Notes: generated by a model from the sequence alone, not told the origin. A DNA stretch of 51,308 nt from Phytophthora quininea (GCA_011947345.1 JAAVTG010000297.1:1-51308); one strand, 5' to 3'. Counted from the stretch's first letter, positions 39,968 through 51,061 are shown. Numbers and translations are program-made.

Positions 39968-42629
39968 CTAGTACAACTCGGCCATGATGTTCACCACCAG
40001 CGCCGTCCAGCCCGAGAGGGATGGCATCGTTGGCCGTGACCGTATTTCTGCTCCAGTGAAGGTCGCCGCTGTACTGCTCCCAGAGGTACCCGCTGCGCTC
40101 GTACTCGCGGTAGATGTTGGCCACCACATTCGCACGCAGTTGCTTGTACGCTTGTGCAAACTCCGCCTGGAAGGGACTTCTTGTGCTCTCCTGCGCGTAG
40201 TGGTGCAAAGCATCCAGCGCCAGATAGTTGGCGTTCATCCAGATGGCCCCGCGCCAGTACGGGTTGTCCCCAGGGGCATTCTCCTGCTCGAAGAACTGGT
40301 CTTGCGTAGACAGAGAGCGCAGTCCGAAGGGAGACCACAGATGCGCAGGATCAGTCAGCTGCCTCAACAGCGCAAGGAGCTTGGGCGAGTCTGGAGGCAG
40401 CACCTTGTGAAGCAGAGGGAACACGCTCACGTACCCAATGTGCTTGACATGCTGCAGTTTGGTGGTGTGCGGAATGAACACCGGGAGCTGCTGCAGCCCT
40501 CCACGGCCATCGCCAAGAGGGAACATGTAGTTCGGGTGGCTCGAAGGACAGGAGACCTGCTTCTTCTCGATCTGCTCAAAGGGGGCAGTGGCGTCGATCA
40601 CTTTGCCTTCGTCATTGCGACAACGAATAGCAACCTGATACTCGATACGACCGTCCTCGCTGTGATCGCCCACGTCAAAGAAGGACTGGGCCTCTTTATC
40701 CCAGTGATGCTTGTCAAGCCCTTCGAAAAAGAGAGCACGGTTCAGTTCAAACCGCTGCACCTCGTTGTCTAGACCGATGAACGACGCCAGCTTTGCCATA
40801 ATCTCGCTGGAGCGGATCATCCAAGACAGCAAGTCGACGTGTTTCTCGCGGTCGCTAGGCAATGAAGCACGTGGGTAATCATCAAGCCAGAAGAAAGCGT
40901 GTTTGCGATGAGCTTGCCGTCGTTCACATTGCGTCCACGCCAGCGGAAACTCGCGTCTTGTGGCCCATACTGCGTCTTGAGGAACCAACTGTACCAGCGT
41001 TTGAGGAATGGGAAAAGAAGGCGAACGAACTGTTGCAACTCCTTGTCATCCGAGTTGCCAGCTCTACGCCACTGAACCATCTTGTCGAGCGACAACAAAA
41101 GAGTGGGCGGGTTAGCGTGCTCTACATGCTGCACTAGGAACTCATTCGGAACGCGACGCCGTGCTGCCTGTCCCAAAATCTGCTCGCGTGCAATGTAGCC
41201 ATCATCCTCCATGACACCGAACCAATGCGCCAGGACATCGCGAGTGACAGTGTCATCAAACGCGGAAATGCCAATCTGGTGGAAACCTTCGTCCCACACA
41301 AATCCGCGAGGAAGAACGACCGGGAAGGGACAGCAGTGAAGAGCGGCTTGACCGGCGACTCAACAACCTCGGGATTCTTGGGGTCATGTTGCACCAGCGA
41401 GCTGCCGTAAAAGTACCCTGTGCCGCCAATCAGATTACTAAAAGCTGCCATTGCGAATTTGGCGACGCTTGCATTGAACGGGACCTCTCCCTCTGGAGAC
41501 GGCCAGGTCTTGGTCGAAAGGTGGAAGCGCTGCTCAAACTTGTCCTCGAATTGCTGCGTGTATTCAACAAGTTTTTGCGTGATAACCGGGTCGATCGAGG
41601 TCTTCGCAATTGTGGTAGTCGGTTCTTCGTCAAACAGCACATCCAGCGTCACATCGCCCTCCTTGAACGTCGCGACGTCCACATCTACGATAGCTTGCAC
41701 AATCACAATAGAGCTGCCTTCCTCAATGAAGTTCTCCAGGTGGATCTCCTTGTCGACCTTCAGATCTTTGTTTGTTTCACCGCCAGGTCTCTCCGCCAGT
41801 GACACAAGACGCTCCTTCACGTTCAGCACGTTGGTGTCTTTCGGTCCAGCATAGCGTAGCTCTGCATTGAGGATATTCTGATGCGTCTTGAGTTGAACTT
41901 GCACTTGAAACGTTAGCGGAGCCTCCGTATCTGTTTCCTGCGCAGGTCCTTCGCTCTGCAATGTCATCTGCAGACACTTTTCCTGCCCCTGGTCACAAGC
42001 AACCACTGATGGCTCTTGCGTCACTTCCATCAGGTTCTGCAGTCTCTTTCTGCATTGCAGCTGCAAACTCTCGTCCCCACAGCCCAGATCTACGTAGAAG
42101 AACAGCGATAGTTTGGTGTTCTCCACCTGCTTGCGACTAAGTCGTTCGTCTCGGATAACCAACGGGGCCGCCTTCACTCGAACTGCCCAACTATGAGAGT
42201 GTAACCTCGCGTAACTCGTCGTCAACTCCACGCGGTTGAATTGGTCCTCTACCGTCTGCAGCCCATAGTTTTGTCCATCGTGCTGCAGCCAGCCGTACCG
42301 CTGCAGTCGGTCCTCCTGTCGACACTGGTGGCGTAACTGGGACACGTCTTCATGCTGCGAGCCCCAGAGCAGCCCTGCAGACGCGAACTCTGGGTGGGTG
42401 CGAGAACGTACCCCAGATACAGCCCCGGCCTGTAAGTTCCCCAACGGAATCGAGGATTGCGAGTGTACTCCTCCAGAGCTGAGTAATTGAGCGGTGGCGC
42501 TGGCGAAGGAGGTGACGACCCGAAGAGATCTATGGGGCCATATAGAGCTGTGTATATGGACAGGAACATCGCTACGAAGGACGCGCCCAGGTACACGGCG
42601 CGGAAGCGCCTCACGCTGTCGTCCGCCAT
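39968..42629 (-). CDS. GCS1: Mannosyl-oligosaccharide glucosidase (processing alpha-glucosidase I, GH63)
   Basis: A type II ER membrane enzyme that removes the outermost alpha-1,2 glucose from the Glc3Man9GlcNAc2 glycan just after transfer to protein. ATG 42629 starts a short cytosolic tail and a TM segment (AVYLGASFVAMFLSIYTALY). The lumenal part has FRWGTYRPGLYLG, ASAGLLWGSQ, GGTGYFYGSSLV and the signatures GFVWDEGFHQIGIS and DDYPRAS. The C-terminal catalytic part has NPYWRGAIWMNANYLAL and SGDLHWSRN, then GWTALVVNIMAELY at the stop. Length (about 860 residues) suits the family. Four one-base losses split the frame: CCCC 42411-42414, near 41309, near 40887 and near 40019. All fall inside conserved blocks that become continuous when allowed for. 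An OST3/OST6 gene lies divergent upstream. Confidence 0.9.
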
Positions 42630-42675
42630 GGTGTCCACGCGGCAGGTACTAAAATGCCGAATTAATGCATATCAG

Positions 42676-42683
42676 CCAATCAG
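42676..42683 (+). promoter_or_regulatory. CCAAT box (CCAATCAG)
   Basis: CCAATCAG lies 47 nt upstream of the glucosidase I ATG. Its exact reverse complement stands near the OST3/OST6 start. CCAAT boxes are bound by NF-Y-type factors in many eukaryotes. Confidence 0.45.
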
Positions 42684-43100
42684 AATTGTGCAAGGCTTTG
42701 ATAAGCTTGAGGAGCTCTGTCCTCATGAGGCTCATGGCTCTGCATTGACTGCAGCAAGATGCTAGTCGTCTCTCATTGTCCCTTGAGGCTTTCTGAAACT
42801 TGGTTGTGTCCGTAGAGATCTTGGAGCGTCTGCTTCCCGAGCTCTCCTAAACAATGAACGATTGTAGTTCGCGAGACGACAAGTGAGCGTAAGAGAGTGT
42901 GTGTGGCTGAGGGAGAAGAATATATATATTTCTGCGAGGGTATCACAACGCGCTTTTCGACATTGTGGTGCCGTGCAGCGCTCCAACTCGAGCAAGGTAA
43001 CAGCAAGTTGAAGTGCCCATTGCGTCCGTATTCGTTCGCCCCATTGTCTATATATTCATCATGTCAAATGACATTTCACCCTGACCACTAAATCCTGCTT

Positions 43101-43108
43101 CTGATTGG
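43101..43108 (-). promoter_or_regulatory. Inverted CCAAT box (CTGATTGG on plus)
   Basis: CTGATTGG lies 60 nt upstream of the OST3/OST6 ATG and is the reverse complement of the element at 42676-42683, giving the divergent promoter a near-mirror layout. Confidence 0.45.
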
Positions 43109-43168
43109 TCAAAACACTCTGATCCCGGCTCTTGTTGCTCCTCCACGTGGCCCATACTCGGATCCATC

Positions 43169-44425
43169 ATGCGCAGGGCGATGCGAGTGCTGGTGCTGCT
43201 GTGCGCTGCTGCTGCTGGTCTGGGCGGCCGACGCGGACGCCAAGAAGAGCCGCAAGAGCAAGGAGACGCCTCTGCGCGGCAGTGAGAAGTTGGCGCAGCT
43301 GCAAGGCCGCGTGCGGGACGGCGTCGTGCCGTTCACGAGCGATCTGTTCGGGCGCTACGCTGTGCGTCCCGACCGCCCATACCACCTAGTGTTGCTGTTC
43401 ACAGCCACTGCCGCCAAGTACAAATGCGAGACCTGCGCGTAGGTGGCCGTGTGGACTGTGTGGGCAACGAGGAGGACGAGACTGACAGCGTGTCATTGCA
43501 GACAGGTGGCGCCGGAGTTTGTGACGCTCGGAGAGAGTTACGAAGTGGCCAAGCAGGTCAAGGTGGACACAAGGGACGGACTCGAAATCTTCTTCGCCGT
43601 CGTGGACTTTGAGACCAACCAGGAGGCCTTCGGAATGGTGAGAAAATGAGGTGGGAAGACCTTACAGAGTTAAGAGACTGATTGTGGCTGTTATAGTTCG
43701 AGTTCACGTCGGCGCCTCACGTGGTGTACATCGCACCCGACCGCTCCGTCGACAGCGGAGAGAAGATGCCGCACAAGGCCACAGTGCCGCCCCAGAACTT
43801 GTACAACGTCTACTCGCAAGGAAAGGACGCCGAGTCCATCAGCACCTTCGTCAAGCACCGCACGGGCTTCGATGTGCGTACAGTTTTATTTTATATTGCG
43901 ACTGGTGTAGTTGCTGACAAAGTCCACTTGGTCTTTGCTATTCAGATTGTGATCCAGCGCTCCAAGACGTTCCTGTACGTGCTGCTGGCCGTTGCGCTGG
44001 GGTCGACCGCGGTGACTGCCAAACTGGTGCTGTCGCACCTGGACTTTGTCATGGCCAAGCTGCGTCGCAAGCAGCTGTGGATGACGGTGTCGCTGCTGTT
44101 CTATGGCCTGTCGGTGTCCGGCATGGTCTACTGCATCATCCGCGACCCGCCGGCCTACTCGGCGGACCGCAAGGGCAACATCCAGTACTTCCACCCTCAG
44201 GGCCGTCAGCAATTCGTGTACGAAGGCCTCATTGTCGGCGGCTACGACGTTCTGGCCGCTGTCTTCATGATCCTGCTGTCCCAGTGGGCGCTGTACGTGA
44301 AGAACCCAGCCGTGCGCTACCTGTCCATCGTGGGCTGCGCGTTGGGCTTTGTGTTCATGTACCGCCAGATGACTGCTGCGTACAAGTTCAAGAACCGCTG
44401 GTACACGGGCTGGATGGGTTTCTAG
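43169..44425 (+). CDS. OST3: Oligosaccharyltransferase OST3/OST6 (TUSC3/MAGT1) subunit
   Basis: A subunit of ER oligosaccharyltransferase whose lumenal thioredoxin domain holds acceptor proteins through mixed disulfides. Four exons: 43169-43438, 43502-43637, 43697-43873 and 43946-44425; introns are 63, 59 and 72 nt with GT-AG ends. ATG 43169 starts a signal peptide (MRVLVLLCA...VWAADA), with one lost base near 43205. The thioredoxin part has YHLVLLFTATAAKYKCETCA, where CETC is the redox CxxC pair, then QVAPEFV across intron 1 and HVVYIAPDRS. Four TM segments follow: FLYVLLAVALGSTAV, LWMTVSLLFYGLSVSGMVYC, YDVLAAVFMILLSQWALYV and YLSIVGCALGFVFMY. It ends KFKNRWYTGWMGF, a typical C terminus of the family. 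Confidence 0.92.
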
Positions 44426-44483
44426 GCGGATGATGCTCTTCCAGACATCGGAGTATCTCTTGGAGGGCTAGAAAGCGTGTGTT

Positions 44484-45070
44484 TCAATCGTCTCCCAACC
44501 TCGAACAACGTAAGGAGATGGATTTTGCTGGCAACAGGGGGTAGTATCGTGTTGTCTTCAGAATCTTCATGTGATACAGTCTTCGCGAACGCGTTTTGCC
44601 ACGGTTGGAAAGCGAGTTTTCGTGATAAAACCCCAGCAGTGCCAGCTCCTCAATGCTGGTCTTCACCTGCACTGCAAAGTAGCTCCGAAACCAAATCCTC
44701 GCGACCTGCCGGCCCAACGGCTTCCCCAACATCTGCTAGGCCAGTCCGCTGTCTTCGGGACCGTAAAATAAGACGGCACGTCTGCATCGCCGTAGAGTTC
44801 GTAGTGCCTCAGCAGCATGGGAATGAAGAAGTGGTCCCATTTGTACTGACCTCAGTTCCACGAGAACTGCATCTGCTCCAAGTCCTCCAGCGTCGTCTCT
44901 GGAATCTCTTTCTTGTCCCTCTTCTGCTTCCTCAGCCACTGGGCCTTCTTCCTCAACGCGCACCCCACGTCTCCTCAGGCCACTTGGTATCCTCCACAAA
45001 CTTGATTGGAACGCTGCTAGCTCTTGAGAAAGGCTCGGATAGCAGTCGCTTTTCGCTCGTCCCAGGATGA
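44484..45070 (-). pseudogene. HA-type domain gene fragment, copy 4, strongly degraded
   Basis: The minus strand gives, across frames, FVEDTKWPEE, IPETTLEDLEQMQFSWN, QYKWDHFFIPMLLRHYELYG and PKTADWPSRCWG. This is the same domain pair as copies 1 to 3 but with more substitutions, a stop after FSWN and several frame changes. Below about 44730 no further domain can be followed. It sits between the OST3/OST6 stop and the start of the PH-START gene, so it fills what would otherwise be an 850-nt intergenic gap. Confidence 0.6.
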
Positions 45071-45276
45071 TACGGTAGGGAAGTGGAGAAGCTGCGGATA
45101 ACAGCAGGAGACAGCCAGACGCCTCGCTGCAACGAGGAGGAGCCGCCACGAGGCATGCTCCAGCGCCCGAGCCGCATCGTCGGACCATCATTTCTGCGAC
45201 AGCCCACGTACCGTAAACGCCAAAATACTCTCGCCACAACCCGACGTCAGTCGGATATTCACACCAGAGCGCAGCC

Positions 45277-47410
45277 ATGGAGGGCTGGCTCACCAAGCGC
45301 CGAGACCACATGAACCTCATCTGGCGTAGGCTCTGCAGTCGTCTCCTATCTGCTTGTCGAGGTGCTGACCTTCCTCTTTGTAGTGGACAGATACTTCCTG
45401 CTAGATGGCAACCAGCTGCGCTACTACCGCAAGCGCGGCGACCCGGCGCCCCGAGGCACGTACATCCTCACGGACGGCTGCGTGGTGAGCCCCGTCTTCA
45501 ACTCAGAGGAGAAGCACAAGCACCACGGACCCGTTTGGATGTTCCGCATCACGTTCGCCGTGGGTGACGTGAACGGGGGCGAGAAGTCGTACAAGAAGGA
45601 CCGGTTCCTGGACCTCGGCGCCAAGAGCAAGGAGAGCGCCGAGGAATGGAAGCGGGCACTGGAGAATGCCGTGCGCTCGCTCAGGAGCTGGTGCTGCACC
45701 AGAAGAAGCTCAAGACGGACGCAGAGATCTTCCCCACGCCCACACACGTGCCCAGGATGCTCAAGGCCGACGAGGACACCGTGTCGCTCTTCAATCTGGA
45801 CGCGGACAACGCCAAGGCGGAGCAGGGCTGGTGGCTGGCCAGAGTAGAAGGAGGGCTCAGAATCATGCAGGAGTGTCCGCTGGGACCCAGTGTGGCTGCC
45901 AATCTCTATGCGCAACACGCCGCCACGACCAACGGACTGATCTTCAGCGCCTGCGTGGGCGCTGCTCTCAGCTTCAGCAGCATGTACTCCTTCGCGAACA
46001 ATATGCTGCTGAGTTTTGTGACGGCGTTGGCAGCCATTGCCGTGTGTTGTGTGGCAGTGACGCCCACGCAAGCGCCAGAGATCCCAAGCTTCCGAGTCTC
46101 GCAGGTCGTGCATGGCTCCCCGACTGAAGTCTTCCGTTTGATCATGAACCCGAAAAGGTTCCAGAGATGGGACTCGGCGACGGCGACCATGCGCGTTGTG
46201 CAGCAGCTCGATGACCACGCCGACATCGTGTACGTCACGCAGCGGCCGACGCATCTGTGGCCACTCTGGCAGAAGGCTCGCGATCTCGTGCTGATGCGGT
46301 ACTGGCGACGTGAGGAAGACGGCTCGTACTTTGTCATGTACCAGAGCATCGACCACCCAGAGTGCCGCGTGCGTCACAACTACGTGCGCGCGAATCTCCT
46401 TGGTGGCGGCTTCGTGATCGCCCCGCAGCGAGTACCGAGCGGATCGATTCGCACATTGGTGACGTACGCGCTTCGCTTCGACCCTGCTGGCTGGTCTCGC
46501 ATCTACCATCAGCTGGGGATGGATGTGGATCTGGTCATGCCCATGCTGCGCGGCGTCGTCGGCATTCGCGACGAAATGTGCGCCACGGACTTCATTACGC
46601 CCAACGTCTCGATGGCTTCCGCTGATTCGGAGGGCGCTGACGCTGATCAGGAAGCGTCTGCCGTTACTCAGCGCACGAGCATCGACTCGATGGGCGTCGT
46701 CTTGGGTGTGCAGAAGCTGCAGACCAGCCTCCCAGAGAAGATGTGGGGCGAGCCTGACGCCTCTCTCTTCAGCGTGCGTGGGCACAACTACCTGAACGAC
46801 CGCAAGAAAATCCCGTCCGCGCCTGCCATGTTCCACACTGTAGGCGTGGATCTGCTGTCGTTCGAGTGCTGGCGAGAGGTACAACCTCTCGGCCCGGTCG
46901 GATAGCATCGGCCGCACCAGCTCCAAGTTCACGTTCGTCGTCAACATGATCATCCCGGGACCTGACAACATCAGCATGGTCTTCTACTTCCAGCCAGTGC
47001 GTGACAACGTCTTCGAAGACGGCTCTCCTTTTCAGAGCTGCTGAACGACTTTTTCGATGGAGACGACCAGTTCCGCAACTCCCGCTTCAAGCTGATCCCT
47101 ACGGTGGTCGAGGGAGCTTCATTATCAAGCAGTCGGTCGGCTCGAAGCCAACGCTGTTGGGGAACAAGTTGAAGTGCCCGTACCACCGCGGAGACAACTA
47201 CTTTGAAGTCGACATTGATATTTCGTCCAACTCGGTCGCTAATACTGTGATGGGCATGGTGCAAGGCGTCACGAAGTCCTTGTGGTGGACCTGGCCTTCT
47301 TGCTTGAGGCCCAGACCGATGAGGAGCTGCCAGAGATCATCCTGGGTGCTGTGCGCATGCAGCATATTTCGCTCGACAACCCTCACCGCATGCCAAAGCT
47401 GTCCACATGA
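45277..47410 (+). CDS. PH-START-EDR2 (DUF1336) lipid-binding protein
   Basis: ATG 45277 (MEGWLTKRRDHMNLIWR) opens a PH domain. A 58-nt intron (45326-45383) leads to RYFLLDGNQLRYYRKRG and a helix EEWKRALENAV that closes the PH fold. Then comes a hydrophobic hairpin (LIFSACVGAALSFS and MLLSFVTALAAIAVCCVAV). The START-like domain follows: VVHGSPTEVFRLIMNPKRFQ, then RWD and YQSIDHPECRVRHNYVRANL. The EDR2 C-terminal domain has SVRGHNYLNDRKKIPSAPAM, FVVNMIIPGPDNISMVFYF, RFKLIPTVVEG, KQSVGSKPTLLGNKL and NYFEVDIDISSNSVANTVM. Plant EDR2 has this PH-START-DUF1336 order and restrains defence-related cell death; the role here is unknown. Five one-base breaks occur, near 45677, 46877, 47028, 47117 and 47278. 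Confidence 0.85.
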
Positions 47411-47674
47411 GCTGTGCCTTCTGTCTCCACGACCCTCGTTAGTACAGCTATGACGATAGCTCGCCGTCGCTGTGGTTCCTCAATCGGAAGGGGATTGTCG
47501 AAGGCGATATCCTCAGTAGGTTGCCATCTCTAGTCCAAGCCAAAATCCTGTTGTCCAAGCGACGAAAAACTCTTCGCGATCAAGTGGTTTGAGACACAGT
47601 TCATTTCCATCGCTGGTGCAGGCTAATACTAGTACACTTTCCTTCCACAATAATTATTCACAGCGTGCATTACC

Positions 47675-50600
47675 TCAGAGCAGAAAGCACCGAGAGCTTG
47701 GGCTCACGCTTGACAGATACATCCAGCTTTCGGCTGGTCGAGTTGAAATGATCATGACGCCAGGTTCGAGCTTGATTGGTGCCGCCAGCCTTCTCTTCTT
47801 CTGCGAACGAGCAGCATTTGCCTCCGTAGGGATGAAGTTGGCATGATCCCACACGGTGTCGCCCAGAGCCACTTGGTTCCAGAGGTGGCTCACTAGACTG
47901 GCATTGTGCAAGTCAGCGTTCGAGAGGAAGCGGAAGATTTTAGCGCTCACTCCGCTCTCGACTGGAGGCAGCTTCTCTCCGAAAAGCGGCAACACGAACA
48001 CTCGTTCCGCACCGACAGAGGATCCTGCTTGCGCGGTCAGTGAGGCCTGGCCAACGTTTTGCATTGCTTTCGTTCGGACAGGATGCTGCTTCAGTAGTCC
48101 AGCTTTCTCCAGATACGAACCGCTTTCTCCTATAATTCGCTTCTCTTCTTCTTGACCCATAACTGGTGAGAGATGGCGAGAGCGTTTCTTACCAACTCGT
48201 CCTGCTACTGGTGGGGTTTGTGGAGACGCTGTCGGCACTGTCTTCACATGTGCACTCAATGAAGAGCTTGGAGCACCAAGTAACCGCGAGCGGAAACGCT
48301 CCGACCGTTCTCGTTCACGACCTGGCGAAGTTTCAAACGGAGAGGAAAAATTCTTGGTCCATGTTTCACGATCGATACGCCGCAGTCGCTGGCGAACTCC
48401 TTGAAGCACAGGGAAACAAACGTTTCGTCAATCTCGGTAGCAATTCGAGACGGTGTGCCACTCAGCCCATGGGATACACATGGAGCCTGGTTCTTGCAAT
48501 CCTAAACAGCACAAAGAACATAACCAACTGATCAGAAATGGATCAATGACAGATCAACAAGCAGATCGACGTACAATGCAGCGGCAGTTGTCGCCACAGG
48601 GCACACCGGCCTGGTAGCACTCGCAGTACTTCTTTTGACACGCTGATTTCTTACAGTGACAGCCGTGCTTGTGCATCTTCGTTGCCACAAGCCCAGCATT
48701 CATCAGTTGACCTCGGCCATGCTGCATTCCGGGTGAAGAAAGAAACGATCTCACACCATTGGCGCTGCCACCAGCTCTACCCAAAGAGAGTCGACGGGTG
48801 CCATTTGGAATCACTGGCATCAGAGCTGCCGCAGCTCCGATCTTGGGTTTGAAAGCGTTCGGGTTCTTCTCCAGTCGTGCTGCTATCGCTTGCTGCCTTA
48901 CCTCCTTCGCGGTGGTATTAGCACAATCGAGGCAATTGCAGCTTTCATCACAATAGCCACCACTTGCGAAGCATTCGCAGTAGAGTTTGAGGCACTTCGA
49001 CTTTTGCAGTTGCATGGAGCCTTCTTGACTTTCTGGACTGGCAACGCCATCGCTCCAGCTCCCAACGGGGCTTTAGAGACCGATTGCAACGACATCATCA
49101 ACGAAGCCGACGACTCCACTGATGGTGCGATGCCGGCTCCAACGAATGGGGCACCGACAGCTTCAGCCTTGATCCGCTTTGCCGGTGTAGTACATCCCAT
49201 GGCTGGGTGCCGAATAGCAAACGGGGACTTTCGGGCCGCAAGGGGAACGAGTGGGGACGGTGTTGACAGACAGTATGCCGCCTTCCTCTTTCGATCGCTG
49301 GCTGGAGTGGATATTGCAGTCGGCGTGTCCGCAGGGGTGAGCAATCGTCGTGCCACAGGTGGAGAGGACGATGTGTCCGCCTCTGCTGAAAGCTTCACAT
49401 GCAGAGGTGTCGACGTAAGTTTTCGCGGCGTTGGTGTTTTCAACATGTTCCTCGGTGGCGTTTGTCCGTTCCACGGATGCAGTGGTGATCGAGTGTGGGG
49501 TGAGGCTGAAGTCTTGACTGGAGTCTGCAATAGTCTTCGCTGTACATTACTCGCAGTTGACGACGCCTTTAAAGAACTTGCTTCATCCAATTTTCGCCGT
49601 CGAATGTACTTCTTGCGCTTCCTGTTAGCACGACGAGTTAGTCGATGAGCCTTAATCCGCCAAAACATTATGCGCCAACATACAAGCTGTTGTTGATCGC
49701 CTGGAGTTCGCGCGCAGAGTGGGAACCAAGTTGCGTTGAGGAAGGTTCAAAGGCGCATGCAACGTCATTTTCATGACGCTGTGGCCGCCAAGCTTGGACC
49801 GCTCGGTTTGTCCAGGTGTTGCAGTGGTTGACGCCTGAATGTTTGGGAACGCCTCGTTGAAAAACGGCGGGGAAGCGGATCCTGGAGCCGAAATCCCACC
49901 GCCAGTCAAGGAACACGCAGACGATAACCCACTGCGCATCGGTCGTTTGCTGGTGGGAGTTCTAACTGCTGAGTTGGTAGCTTGATTATTCTTTGATTTG
50001 TCGTCAGCAGGGGATGGTGGAAGCCTAGAAGACACAGAGGGTGTTAGCTGTCGCGAAGAGTGAGCTGCCAAGCGCCCACGATATACGTACAGCCTTGGAA
50101 GATCGCACGAGGACAGCGACACTAGCGGAGAGAGTCGCACAGACATCAAACCACTCTCAAATTCGTCGCCAGCAACGAGCGGAGACAGTGAGTTTGCGAA
50201 ACAGAAGAACGAGTCGTGCTCGCTCGGACTGGGAAGCAGCCCACTGGGAACGCACTGCATGTCATCATCATCTAGTGGCATCGAGCTGTCTCCCCGTTTC
50301 TCGACTCTGACCTCCGATTTCCGAACGTCTTCTTCTGCTTCTGTACTGTCGAATCCGCCTTTTAGTCTCGACGGCGACGGCGTTCGTGGAGCCACCGACT
50401 GGTAAGTGTCGACTGTCAATGCTCTTTGGTCTGCTTCTTCCCTGCCGTCCCTTCCTTCACAGCGGGGTTTTCTCCTCCAACTCCTGGAGCGAGCCGATGG
50501 CTTCCATCAGCCTCTTGGGTGTCCCCAGTCTCATGGGCACCACCTGTCGTCTCTGCGGCGTCCTGACTGCTCGATTTCTCTTGGGTGTCGACCGCCGCGA

Positions 50601-50893
50601 CACCAGCGGTGACTTGAAGAACCTAGAGGGGGAGCAGGCGGCGCTGGACCCACAGGACAGCGGGGAGACGCCAGGAGGCCGTCCTTGCCCTGTAGGAAGT
50701 CAAAGTCGCTGTCGTGAGGCGACACGTCGCCCGAGATCACGTCCAGTTCATCGTCCTGCTGCTGCTGCTGGTCCTGAAGGTCTGTGGCATTGTCGCTCTG
50801 GATCTGAGTCTGACTCTGCTCTGCTGGATCGTCCTGCGGGTGCTGTGCGTCTCCAAGCGCTCGGTCGCTGCGTTTGGGGCAGGAGACGTCCAT
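47675..50893 (-). CDS. Nuclear CXC (tesmin/TSO1/LIN54-type) protein with C-terminal F-box
   Basis: Four exons joined by GT-AG introns: 50893-50461, intron 50460-50399; 50398-49684, intron 49683-49622; 49621-48575, intron 48574-48502; 48501-47675. Exons 1-2 encode an acidic Gln/Ser-rich part with many SP/TP sites (SRRSTPKRN, RTPQRR, RTPSPSR). Exon 3 has two Cys-rich CXC motifs: CNCKKSKCLKLYCECF with GGYCDESCNC, and HGCHCKKSACQKKYCECYQA with PCGDNCRC, completed across intron 3 by DCKN. CXC domains bind TTYGAA (CHR) DNA, as in LIN54 and TSO1. Exon 4 continues in a frame ending with an F-box-like helix set (SAKIFRFLSNADLHNASLVS, then HLWNQVALGD). Breaks near 50650, 50465, 48998 and 48412 are explained by single lost bases. 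One gene or two is not proved. Confidence 0.7.
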
Positions 50894-51006
50894 GTCCTAG
50901 TCGCTGGAGTCTGTATATACGTCCCGTGGGGCCTGGAAGGAGCCCACTGTGGTTGCAGGTTGTTCCAACTGCGGACCAGAGCCGACGACAGGAAATGGCG
51001 CGCGCT

Positions 51007-51012
51007 TTTGAA
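51007..51012 (+). promoter_or_regulatory. CHR-like element (TTTGAA)
   Basis: TTTGAA is the core cell-cycle homology region recognised by LIN54-type CXC proteins. It lies in the short divergent promoter between the CXC gene itself and the gene at 51123, followed by a TTCGCGCC box. Confidence 0.35.
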
Positions 51013-51027
51013 TGTTCGCGCCAGACT

Positions 51028-51061
51028 CTAAAAGGCGGGAAAAATACTCCCGCCTTTTTAG
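51028..51061. promoter_or_regulatory. Inverted pair of E2F-type sites (GGCGGGAA / TCCCGCC)
   Basis: Two arms, CTAAAAGGCGGGA and its near-perfect reverse complement (one extra T), are separated by 7 nt. GGCGGGAAA is the classic E2F/DP consensus in animals and plants. The palindrome could also form a hairpin. It sits 62 nt before the ATG at 51123 and 135 nt upstream of the CXC gene ATG. Confidence 0.5.

Larger units (their letters stand above)
42630..43168. promoter_or_regulatory. Shared divergent promoter of glucosidase I and OST3/OST6 genes
   Basis: This 539-nt gap separates two start codons pointing away from each other. It carries one CCAAT box near each gene, in opposite orientation (42676-42683 and 43101-43108), and a short TATATATAT tract around 42919. 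No coding frame in it looks real. Both genes act in ER N-glycosylation, so coordinated expression is plausible. Confidence 0.55.

Noticed and set aside
39984..40772. Plus-strand open frame of 262 codons
   Set aside because: It is antisense to the conserved C-terminal catalytic part of glucosidase I.
45424..46977. Minus-strand open frame of 517 codons
   Set aside because: It lies opposite the PH-START-EDR2 gene, has no domain, and its length follows from the high GC content of the real coding strand.
51028..51061. Rho-independent-type terminator hairpin
   Set aside because: The palindrome with a T run looks like a bacterial terminator, but the genome is eukaryotic and the position between divergent starts fits inverted E2F-type promoter sites better.
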